A stretch of 51,351 bases of DNA, from positions 1 to 51,351 of the forward strand of contig JAYMTF010000125.1 of assembly GCA_036897485.1 (NCBI GenBank). Direction: 5' to 3'. Under the pieces are notes generated by a model. The model had not been told where the DNA came from and searched no databases. It saw only the letters and a list, made by a program, of their open reading frames with translations. How positions within the stretch are numbered: position 1 is the first letter of the stretch; each line of letters starts with the position of its first letter. The translations under genes were made by a program, and so were the position numbers. Source of the DNA: Pelargonium nanum (Eukaryota; Streptophyta; Magnoliopsida; Geraniales; Geraniaceae). This document shows, one piece after another, positions 16,040 through 27,267 of this stretch.

Positions 16040-18840
16040 ATCCGACTTTGAGCTCGTGTCTGTCTTGTTCCTCAAGATAATTGGATTCCTACTTCTGTTT
16101 GGTCTCACAGTCTCTGACGGTAACTTTCTGTTTTCTGAGAATACGAAGCGGAATTGGAATTGGAAATAACAAGCACGAGTCCTTGTTTTGGGCCTTGAAA
16201 AATTCACCCAACCCACAAGCTTTGAATACATTTTTGGGCTTTCAGTGATAAGCTTTGGAGCTGAGTTTCTTTACTGATTGGGCTTTATAAAGGAGCCCAT
16301 CTTTGTAACAGGTTCACTAAAATAAAAAATTTTGAGAAAAGGTTCACTAAATTAGAAGGAAAAAAAATGCAATTTTGTAATTTTGTATCTTCTTCAAATG
16401 TCAATCAACTACACAAGTGTTATTATTGTTAAGAGTATAAGGAGTATAGAGTCTGACCATAAAGTAGTTTGGTTTAGTCTTTTTTTTCCGTTTAAGGTGT
16501 TTGGTTTAGTCATCAATGTTGTATGACATCTCATTTAAAAAAAATAAATAGATCTAGTACATCTCATTTTTTTTTTAAAAAAAGTAGATTAAGTAGGTCG
16601 TTTTGATCTCACAAATACATTATGAAACCTAGTACTCATATTTTCTTGAGCATCAAAAGTTGACAATCATATTATTCAATGTCTTTCAAAATAATATAAT
16701 ATGAGATATGCGATAAAATAACTATAGAACTCATGTTCAGTGCTTGAGTTCGTTTGCACAACCATTCAGTTCATTCTTTCCACGCAATAGTCATTTTGAA
16801 AATGGGAAAGACCGTTGAATGGTCGGTAGTCATACATGAAAGTTCAACCTCTCTTTCTTCTAGTTCAATTTCTAAATGATCAGTCCGTTTTGAGTGGATC
16901 ATGCCTCTTATACATTGACTTTATTTCTTTACAATGAATCAAAATTGTGTGAATCGTCACTGATTTATTCAAATATATATTATTAATAATCTACATATAA
17001 TTCATTCACCAAATGAGATATAGACACATTGTTTTAGAATATCTTACCCTCTAGTATCAATCATTCTTGCAAAGTCAAACAAATATTAAAAATTGATGCC
17101 ATGTGATATTGTACGTGAATAATTCCTCAGTCTTGAAAGATAAAACACATGGATCTTTGCATTAAATTGTATCTCCCAAGTAAGCTAGGTTTGGAATGTG
17201 TAACTAATAATATATGCGTGCATGCTATGATGACTTACCAATAATTAAGTTAACATTTTTATTTCATTAAATTAAGTGTATTTGCAGATTTGCAGTAACA
17301 ACGAATTTTGCAGCATGATCCAGGTTTGTAATGCAATGTCACATGCAACTTCCAGAGATTATATATAATTATATAAACATGAACACCTTTACGTTTTCTT
17401 AAGCAGGAGTTGATTTTATTGGAGGCAGCGAACAGCAAAACTAGCTAGCCTCCAAAAATAATGTAAGCAATGGAGTTTGGGCATGCCACGCCTCGCATGA
17501 ATCATATATGTCGGTGCTGAAGCTGTGGTAAATATAAGTAGCATTCCCTCACCACCAATGATATTGATCGATACATTAATTTACAGTAGTGTGCTTTGTT
17601 TTGTTTTGCCTTAATTTTAATTAAGGTGCACAAATAGCACATGTTAAATTAATTAGTGTATAATATTTGGAAACATAGCTATATGTATGTCAATGCACCG
17701 AAGGATAGGACAAAATGGAGTGTGCATAATTACATGTAAATGAAGTGGTCAAAAGTCAAAGTTGGAATTTCAGTTGCACCAAAAATCAGAAAAAACTTAA
17801 AACTAGCTAGGAGGAAACGCATATTTAAGTAGCACTCACTCACCAACAATCATCTATGTTTTTTTTTTCTTGACCAATTGAGCTATATATACAACAAGGG
17901 TATAAACCCAAATAACTCATTTTATACCGTATGCAGGAAGACTTGAATCTGAGATCTCTAAGAGAATCTGAAATGCTTAAACTGTTTGACCCAAGCTGTT
18001 TTGATTCATCTATGTTAAGTATATGTATTATGCATGGGTCATTCCATTACAATTCATAGTTTTTACAATATACAACAACAATATTTTTCTTTTCACTTTA
18101 TTTTTCTAACAATCTATAAGGAGCTTTCGGAGGTCGTAAAAGCGGAGCAGGTTGGATTGTTCAAGACGCGTCCGACAAAGTTTGAGGAGGCGGGCGGTGT
18201 TGCCTGTCAGGGTGGTCAAGGTGGTGGAGGCTATGGCGATGCGAAAGGAGTTGAATGAGTGGTAGAGAGAGAGGGTGGAACGATGTCAGTGTAGAGTTAA
18301 ACTCCCTGACAGTCATTTAAACTTAGAAAATTAGTGGGAGGATTTTATTTCAACTTAGCTATTCGAAATATAGTAGCAATTTTGTGTCAATCGGGTAGTA
18401 ACAATTTCTTAATTTCAGATGATTTTGCAAACCAAATAGCTTATACTTCTCATAATCATCCATTTTTCTATCGAACAAATTAGAATAAATTAATATTTCA
18501 TTCTTGGATTTGATATTACTTTAACAAATGTTTGTTTGCTGATTTTAAACATAGAATAAAAGAACTAATCATTGGCAAGAAATGTTGAGTTGGCAACGTA
18601 CATCAATCATTACATTCGATAATAAAATCAAACAAGAAAGCAATAAATAAAGAGAAAAATGAAAATTGAAAGAGGGTTAAAGATAAAGAGAGATGCAAAT
18701 TGCTAAGCAAAGCATATCCCAAACATATATATATAAAAAAAATCAGAAAAGCTGGTCAAATACTCAAATCTTCCGCTTAAAGATTTTTATTTTATTTTAA
18801 TTGCTAGATGGTCTCAGTTTCTCACACCATTACTCACTCA
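16040..18840. other. Intergenic DNA between divergent CDC48 and ABCG3
   Basis: AT-rich, about 2.8 kb, holding the upstream regions of both divergent genes. At 17870-18010 there is a stretch ending in CTTGACCAATTGAGCTAT that resembles parts of plant retroelements or SINEs; a loosely similar inverted stretch is near 31065-31125. At 18125-18290 a patch richer in G and C, with an open frame rich in Gly and Glu, interrupts the AT-rich DNA. No gene could be identified. Confidence 0.4.
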
Positions 18841-18849
18841 TTACAGACA

Positions 18850-19910
18850 TAACACTTATCACTCATCTTCTTGGATTCTTTGTTGTCTCTTTCCTTTTTA
18901 TTCTCTCTTAAAGAGCTGAAGCTCAAGTTCAAGTTCAAGCCCACTCCTTTTTTATATTCTCATTTGCTAGTTGCTGCAGGCTCCTACTCAGATCCAGGTT
19001 AAGCAAGTTTGATTAAGGTGAAGTCATATCTCTATTTGGTTGCTAATAGAAGAAAAGAAGTGGAAACAAAATACAAAGGAAAAGATTGTTATTTTATTTT
19101 ATTTCAACTTTATTGCTCGTTGAGTATTGCACTACAACTTGTTTGAGCTGAAGTGGTTTACTGGGTTTTTGAATTTTGATTTATTGGCTACCAGTAGTCT
19201 GAAGACTCTGGTTTCTGGATATGGGTGTGTACTGAAAATAGGATAAATGAGTTACCTTTTTGTTTGATTTGGTGGTTATTTAGTGCATTATAGCTAATGT
19301 TTTTTTGTTTGTTTAATCTTTTGATTGGTTTTATTATCTACTTAAATCCCATTCTAGAGTCAGTGAGAATTGAAAGATGATATGAATGTGTTGTTCTGTA
19401 TTGTTGTTTCAGTTCACTAAAGTTGAAAACTTGTTGCCCATATATATATGGGTCCCCATCTTGTTGTTTTTGAAGATAGTTACAGTTTTGTTTTCATTAT
19501 CAATTTTTAGTCCATTGTTGGGTACCTGTTACAGCTTCTTTTTCAGTGGCCAGAATATTTTGTTTTTGTCAATTACCAAATTGTAATCTTTAATAGAGGT
19601 CCTCCTGAGAATTTTCTCAGCAACTCTGTAAGGTACCTGATAATTGTTTGCTCTTTGTTTTGCTGAAGGAATCTGAAAATCTTTTTCCTCTCTTTTTCCC
19701 AAATTTGATGCAGGATTCCTTGCATTGTTAGGGTGACTCTTGTTATAATGGGTTGTGATTCCGATAATTGAAAATTGTAACAAGTGTTATCGCATTAATG
19801 GTTATCAAATCAGTGTTTGAAGGTGGTTTTTAAGTAGTGTACCAGGGAGAAGCTTTGTATTTTGAGAGATGTTATAGAGTTGAGGTCTTGGATATCATTT
19901 GGAGAATATA
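18850..19910 (+). promoter_or_regulatory. Probable 5' UTR of ABCG3 with leader intron
   Basis: CT-rich sequence at 18830-19010 looks like a transcribed leader. A donor-like GGTGAAGT near 19017 and an acceptor TTTGATGCAG ending at 19713 suggest a leader intron of about 700 bases. The exon from 19714 leads straight to the ATG at 19911. Exact ends are inferred, not seen. Confidence 0.4.
19749..19877 (+). promoter_or_regulatory. Three short upstream ORFs in the ABCG3 leader
   Basis: Between the probable leader acceptor and the main ATG are three small frames: ATG 19749 to TGA 19772 (7 codons plus stop), ATG 19799 to TAG 19837 (12 codons plus stop) and the minimal ATG-TTA-TAG at 19869-19877. Such frames often reduce translation of the main frame. 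That they are in the mature leader is inferred. Confidence 0.45.
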
Positions 19911-22900
19911 ATGGAAGAGATACACTGTCAGTCAGATAATTATAGGTCTTCTTCATCTTCAGCAAGCAGTCCAGCTAGTAGGGTACCCTCTAGTAACTTT
20001 TTCTACTTGCGTAAACCTGGTTCACTCAGACAGCCCATTTCATTTGAGGATTCACCTGAGTGGGAGGATACGGATATTGATGTCAGGGTGGATGATGGGG
20101 GTGACTCTATAAACATTGCAACAACACCTGGATCTCCGTCTCTTTCAAAGATCAATAGTGGGTCTTTGCCATCCCCACCGTTACCAGAGGGTGCAGTTGT
20201 TGCAAGAAAGATAGCCGGAGCTTTTGTTGTTTGGAAAGACTTAACTGTTACAATAAAGGGGAAAAGGAAGTACTCTGATAAGGTTGTGAAGAGTTCTAAT
20301 GGTTATGCATTGCCAGGGACTATGACAGTAATTATGGGCCCTGCCAAGTCAGGGAAATCAACGCTGCTGAGAGCTATTGCAGGTTCTTATACATGATATG
20401 TCATTACTTGGTATTTAGAATTTATTTGTCTCATGTCACTTTTGATGATGAAACTGAACTGGCGTTATCGCTTTTCTTTAGGAAGGTTGCCTAATTCAGC
20501 CAAAATGTATGGCGAAGTGTTTGTGAATGGGGCTAAATCAAGGATGCCTTATGGGTCATATGTAAGTTCCTAGTAGTGTTTATTGCTATTTCTTCGTTAG
20601 CTTTTCAATTTGTTTGGTTGTACTGCGGCTGTGCTGTCAAACTCGTCCCTAACCCCTGCTGCCAGTCATTTACTTTCAGTCTTTGTGTACATAAAGCTCC
20701 ACACAGACAGTTATCTTGGGGATTTATATTGCATTGGTTGATCTTTAAGAGTTAAGACCAGATCAGTGTAAAACTATGCAATGGAATTGGTGCATATCTA
20801 CAATTTGCGGTTTTGCGCATAAATTAGATCTCCCTCAAACCATCAAACGACGTCTCTAGATTCAAATATTTAACATATGCTATATGAAAGGGCTGTGCTC
20901 ATAATTATCTAAGCATCTCTACCGAGAATTTTTCTTTGTTACATTGCTTTTTATGAACCTGTGTATTTTCCCCTTTTTTTCATCTCTCACTTCTGCTTCT
21001 TTGCGGGTTTGAGACTTTTTAATTTCTTGTTTTCCAATTTACAGGGGTTCGTTGAGAGGGACACTACTCTAATTGGATCCCTTACTGTTCGAGAATTCCT
21101 ATATTACTCAGCACTGCTTCAACTTCCTGGTTTTTTCTTCCACAAAAAGAGTGTGGTAGAGGATGCAATCCATGCTATGTCCTTGGGTGATTATGCAAAC
21201 AAACTCATAGGTGGTCATTGCTATATGAAGGGCCTTCCAAGAGGCGAGAGAAGACGTGTCAGTATTGCCAGGGAACTTGTGATGCGGCCTCATATCTTAT
21301 TTATAGATGAGCCTCTTTATCATCTTGACAGGTTCATAATTTTCATCTCCTTATAAAACTATTTTATTAATCAATCTTTTTTATTAGGGGTCATATATCA
21401 AACATTGGAAGTTGTTTCTTTCTTCAACATAATTCAGTTGCACCTGTTGAGTAATAGATATATAGTTCATGCCAAATACTCCCTCTGTCCCAAAATTAGT
21501 GCCCTGTTTTTTCTTGAATTTTTGTCCCAAAATGAGCGTTCTTTTTCCATTTTTAGTAAGTTAGCCACGCATAAAATGTTAATAGTATCCTTATAACAAG
21601 TTAGTTAGTATGCTTAAGTTTGTTATAAGATATGATCATCAAGTTACAAGAGTAAATATACCACACTAACTTACTTCTTTTTAATTTTTCTCAAAATAGA
21701 AGTAAAGACACTCATTTTGGGACAGGGAGAGTAGTAAATAGTTTAAGCATGTAAATAAAGATGCTATATAACCATATTCTAAAAACACTGCTATCTCTGT
21801 TTCTGTGCATGCATACCAGCACAGAAAAGTTGGTTCTGTAAGAGAGGAATATGATTGACAAATGTTAGTGGAAACAACCATGAGTCTGATTATTTTCTTT
21901 GAAGAGTAAATACAAAAAAGTTGCTAATTTATATAAGTCTGTTTGTTGAAAGTTGGGGTTTAATATTATATTGTTTGATGTTTGGAATATGGTTATTCAC
22001 ACAAATCTGTGGTTTCAAATATTGCTCTGTAGTTTTTCCAAGATATTAAACACTGATGGTATAACGTACTTTCCATTGTGTGATATTCATACATGGTGCT
22101 CAAAGTCCCTGCATGTCCATGATGACTATGTATTCATGTTAAAAATTATAATTATGTAGCTGATATTTATAGGTTTATTTTTCAGTGTCTCTGCTCTTCT
22201 AATGATGGTTACTCTGAAGAAACTTGCTAGCACGGGATGCACTGTTTTTTTCACAATATACCAGAGCAGTACAGAAGTATTTGGTCTCTTTGACCGCATT
22301 TGTCTGCTTTCGAATGGAAATACCCTATTCTTTGGAGAAACGTTGGCATGCTTGCAGGTAAATTTGTATGTGGATCTGATTATTCTTTCCTCCTGTGTGC
22401 ATAAGAAAGAAAAAATGAATCCAGAATCAGTTAGCCCCTTGTATCTGGGTAACATAGCCCTGAATTTTGATGAGTAATATTTCTCTTGTATGCTTCTTTG
22501 GTTGCATCAATGTGGGGAGGAAAAGAAATGAAATCTCAGTGTGATAAGAGTGAAACTCCTTTGTAGACGCTAATAATGGGAGGTTGTCACTAATTAAACA
22601 TACTCTCTGCTTTTGTAGCACTTCTCAAATGCTGGATTCCCTTGCCCAATAATGCAAAGTCCTTCCGATCACTTTTTACGTGCAATAAATACAGACTTTG
22701 ATCGTATCATTGCAATGTGCAAAAATTGGCAGGTATTTCTTTTTCTTTTGGCTATTAACTTTGTAAGTTTCACTGCCTGAACTGCATGATAAAATCATTT
22801 TTCTTAAAAAAAATTGTATTTGTAATTGTGTTTACTAAGATTGTTTGAGTTTGAAATTGTTTGGTATATTTGTCTTGTTATGGTCTATTTTAATTTATCC

Positions 22901-25900
22901 TGTCACTCTTTTATTTCTGTTTTCACTTTGAACTATAATCTTTTTGGCTATTGATTATGTTCGCCACACCACATTTTTTATTCTTTATTTTGGGTTCCTT
23001 TGTCAACTCATGGGGTGAAACACTTTGACAGGATGACCACGGTGATTTTTCATCAGTGAACATGGATACTGCAGTTGCTATACGCACCCTTGAAGCGACT
23101 TACAAATCATCAGCTGATGCTGCTGCGGTTGAGACTATGATACTGAGACTTGCTGAAAAGGTTTTATTATTATCTCTTTCTAATCCTTATCTTCTTTTTA
23201 TTTGTTTGTTTTCTTTTTGTTGGCCACTTAATATTTCAAGGCATGCAGGCAGTTATATATTCACACACGAATGCAACTATATATGTGTTGCTTATTTTTG
23301 CTTACCACACTTATAGGTATTTGGAGGTAAATTGATGGATCAGTTTGAACAACAAAGTGTACTACAAATATAGATAAATAGTAAGGGTCGGTAAATGCAA
23401 CAGTCTGTGACAGACACCCGTAGAGTATTCAAACCAATATTTAGTATGCAAGAAGCTAAAAATTAAGAACCATAAGAGCAAACAGTAAAGCATAATTCAA
23501 GGCAAACAAACAGTTGGGGAAGTCTGTACTCTGATTTTAGTGTAGGTGCAACTCATGTATTACCAAGAGCAATCATGTTGTTAGTTTTCCCTTTTTAGTT
23601 TGTAAGTAACTACCATCCCTTGTCCTAAGCCAGCCAACATTTTCTTCTTCTTTCTTTTTTTTTTCCCTCTAAACTCTAATTCATACTAAAACCAAAAGCA
23701 TTCTTGTGGTATTGGCTGCACCAGACTTTTAGCTTCTATAGTCTTCTTCACCAACTAATGTGTTGCTTGCTATTACTGCTATAGGAAGGACCACTTCTCA
23801 AAAGAAAGGGAAAGGCTAGCAATGCCACACGGATAGCAGTTTTGACTTGGAGATCATTATTAATTATGTCAAGGGAATGGAAATACTACTGGCTTCGGCT
23901 GATTCTTTGTATGCTTCTTACAGTCTGTGTTGGTACTGTATTCTCCGGCTTAGGACATTCTTTGTCATCTGTTGTGGTGAGTTTCTGAAAACAAAACACG
24001 TTTCTGTTATTGCAAATTAATGGACAGAGAGCTAGTCTTGAATGGCATCGTACTTGTCAAGCTAAAGCATGCTCCATGAGTGATTTTCGTCCTTTCATTT
24101 TGATCATATAAAGATAATTGCCTTTTGCTTTGGCCCATCCTTGTTCTAGGAATAATTCGACTGTTCCCTCTGTTTTGAATCCTGTTGTAGCAATGTTATG
24201 TAGATATGATATTACAATCATCATGTAGTTGCGCCACGTTTTATATTTTTGTTATGATCGATCCATTTTTATTTCATCATTTTTATACTTGAAATTGCAA
24301 AGAAATGCTTTTATGATCATATGGTAGCAAGTGGGGTTATTTTAGTCCAGAAAAACTCATTCTTAGCTTGAAACTTTTAAGCTTCTCCTGTTGATTGGCT
24401 AGATTTCTCAGACACTAAATATTTAAGCCTTTATGGAGCTGAGTTAATCGTATTTGTACCTTAACCTAAAGTTCATGATGGTAAATTTTTATTTCTAGAA
24501 ACTAAATCTCTCAATTCTTATGATGAATATGTTTCTTTGTGGATCCTGTTTAGGGTGCATTTCCATATAGTACTTGTTCTGTCATCCCATCAAAGATATT
24601 CTTGTTCACCATGATTATACATACACATCCAACTATGTTTGTACCCTTGCCACGGATGACTGAGATTTTCATTTCTTTACCTCTTATGTTTCAGACAAGA
24701 GTTGCAGCAGTATTTGTGTTTGTATCATTTGCTTCACTTCTAAGCATCGCTGGAGTGCCAGCTCATATTAAAGAAATCAAGGTATTTTAATTAATATTTC
24801 AAGCTTAGTTTTATTTTTATGGCATCACAATCTGAACTTATATTTTGTTGTAGTGGCATCTCTTGGAGTCTAGTTAGAAGAAGTGCCCATTTGTATAAAT
24901 AATTAGAATGACTGAGCTATTATCAAACTTTTATTTATTAAGGATTGATATTGACCGAGTACAAACAAATAGTTTGAGATGTGAAAGTAAGGGTATCATA
25001 TCCACAAGGAATGTTATTTTTGAAACTTGAAAGTGGGGATGAAGAAGTCCTACATTGGAAAAATATATACTGAATAAGCTAAATATAGTGGTGAAAGCCA
25101 AACTCTACTAATAAGGTAGACATTTTAGCAATGGAAGCCCAAGTCTTTGTGTGTAACCAATTATTGAGAGTTAACGTGATAGAATAGCTACATATAATAG
25201 TGGAAGCATTACTTTAAACAATGAATTAAAAGCTAAGAAGTAGGAATTAATTCTCAGGAGTTGGCTGCACTCTCATGCCCATGTGAGGGATTATGTCTTC
25301 GTCACATAGCCTGTCGCATGCCTGTGCAGGTCTGGCAGAGTACACGCACCTCGCCTGCGCGCTACACTTCAAAATAAGCTCGAGTATGAGAAATTATAAA
25401 CATGAACTATGCATCGTTTTGGCACCTATAAAAATGCATGATGTGATAATGCCAGAATATAGAGGTAAAATTACTTTTGTTTGGCAAATATAGGAAGGTG
25501 GGTGATGGGTATCCCTTTGTTCTAAAATCTTCCTGCCATGGAAATAAGGTTCTTCTAGATCTTCACATAGGTTATAGTTATTGGTTTTCATTCCAACAAA
25601 GAGAAAGGATTGGTGAAAATAACTACTCCTTTCCAAAATGAAGTGTCCACTTTCTTTTTTGGTCAGTTAGTTATGCATGAATTATTGTCAATGTCCCTAA
25701 GATTAGTTAGATAGAACTTTTTGAATTTGATATGACAAGAGCACATAGGGGTATAGGAAGGAAAGTCCAATTCTATCTAACTTATTCTTATATAAAAATA
25801 TGGAAATGCAGACTTATTTTGGAATAGGAGTATTGGTTTTTACGTGTTCTTTGTCAATGCACATTACAGAACACATTCTTTTCCTATGTCTTCTTATATG

Positions 25901-27095
25901 GATGTTTATTCATGATAAAGAATCACAAAGAACTGTTGTCTTAAAGAGTCAATGTGCTATAAATTAAACAGTATATCCTTTGAAGTCTCATGGGATATCA
26001 CTGTCATAAAATTTCAGTATCTTGTTTCATTGTCATTTATGATATTAATGTCCTTATATGAGGTTTGTGATAGTGAATTGGTCATGTGATTCTCTTTCTT
26101 GGAAATGCTGTGTTACGGATTGCTTCCCTCTTGCGCACCTTCCCATAAGTAATACAATTACATTACTTTCCTATTGTACATGCAGATATATGCCAGTGAA
26201 GAATCTAATGGACACTCGGGAGCATTAGTTTTTCTACTTGGGCAACTTCTCTCCAGCATCCCCTTCCTGTTTCTCATCTCTATATCATCAAGCCTTGTTT
26301 TTTATTTCCTTATAGGGCTGCGAGATGAGTTCAGCTTGTTGATGTATTTTGTGCTGAATTTCTTCATGTGCCTCTTGGTAAATGAAGGACTGATGCTGGT
26401 TGTTGCTACCATCTGGCAAGATATCTATTGGAGTATCTTGACACTAGTATCGGTTCATGTAAGTTCCACAACCATCTCAACTCTTGCGCGTTGCTTTTAT
26501 TTGGGATTGCTGGGAGAGAATCTTCGTAGCTGATCTGAGCTGCAAAACTGGATTTTAATTTGCCGTGATTATTACTTTCATTTCAGGTGGTTATGATGCT
26601 TTCTGCCGGTTACTTCAGAATCCGTAATGCTTTGCCTGGACTTGTATGGACTTATCCGCTATCCTATGTTGCTTTCCACACTTACTCTATCCAGGCAAGT
26701 AGTTGTGTATACCACTAGCTTCTTCCATCAGACAACAATGCAAGATATGATTTCTTTCCTAATTAAGGTTAATAATTTTTCTTAGTTTGGTGCAAAACTT
26801 GATCCTCTGTTCTCTCTGCATTCCTATGTTCTTGTTTCAGGGTCTCTTGGAGAACGAGTATCTTGGCACCTCCTTTGCGGTTGGGGTAAGAGCAATATCC
26901 GGCCTTCAGGCTCTTAGCAGTGCATACGACATCTCTCCCGACAGTAATTCTAAGTGGGAAAATTTATTGGTATTATTCCTTATGGCAGCGGGATATAGAA
27001 TTCTTGTGTTTCTTTTGCTACATTTTTACGTAGGGAGAAAAAATACACCCATGCTTAGATTTTTCCAGTGTAAACGCCACACAAACAGTCCATGA
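19911..27095 (+). CDS. ABCG3: ABC transporter G family member 3 (half-size ABCG with degenerate ATPase domain)
   Basis: Exons 19911-20382, 20482-20561, 21045-21331, 22186-22357, 22619-22732, 23032-23160, 23785-23976, 24695-24781, 26186-26458, 26587-26694 and 26841-27095 join in phase to 722 residues. The start MEEIHCQSD is preferred over an in-frame TTG upstream because it matches the start of Arabidopsis ABCG3. Layout: Ser-rich head (1-95), nucleotide-binding domain (about 100-330), then about six membrane helices from residue 440 on, as in half-size WBC transporters that dimerise. The ATPase motifs are unusual: Walker A is GPAKSGKS (143-150), the signature is LPRGE (248-252) where VSGGE is usual, the D-loop region reads DEPLYHLDS, and the H-loop His is Tyr305 (TIYQSS). 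Walker B keeps IDE (E273). Substrate unknown. The last-but-one intron has a GC donor (CAG|GCAAGT at 26695). Introns 3 and 8 carry Stowaway-like MITEs. Confidence 0.95.
21479..21731. mobile_element. Stowaway-like MITE in ABCG3 intron 3
   Basis: Begins CTCCCTCTGTCCCAAAAT after a TA and ends ATTTTGGGACAGGGAGAG before a TA, giving terminal inverted repeats of the Stowaway (Tc1/mariner) type with the expected TA target duplication. About 253 bases, AT-rich, non-coding. Its right half resembles 43017-43131. Confidence 0.85.
25626..25830. mobile_element. Stowaway-like MITE in ABCG3 intron 8, diverged
   Basis: Left end CTCCTTTCCAAAATGAAGTG and right end ATTTTGGAATAGGAG form imperfect terminal inverted repeats flanked by TA at 25624 and 25831. 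About 205 bases, non-coding; an older relative of the element at 21479. Confidence 0.65.
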
Positions 27096-27267
27096 CGAAT
27101 GAAGATGGTTACTGTCGTGTCAATCTTGTTTATCGATCTATAAGAAAAATAAATTTCGTTTTCAGAACCTAGTACTGTCCAAATTCTTTATTACTAGATG
27201 CTAACATAGCTGTACAATGTTGTGATTTGCTAGAGCTAGTGTTAACATTTGAGGGCTGCACAAATTT
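27096..27267. other. Short convergent intergenic region
   Basis: Only 172 bases separate the stop codons of ABCG3 (plus) and the UGT86A gene (minus), so their 3' UTRs probably overlap or nearly so. AATAAATTT at about 27149 may be the plus-strand poly(A) signal. Confidence 0.5.

Noticed and set aside
19899-19910. Upstream TTG as start of ABCG3
   Set aside because: Non-ATG; the ATG at 19911 matches the family start.
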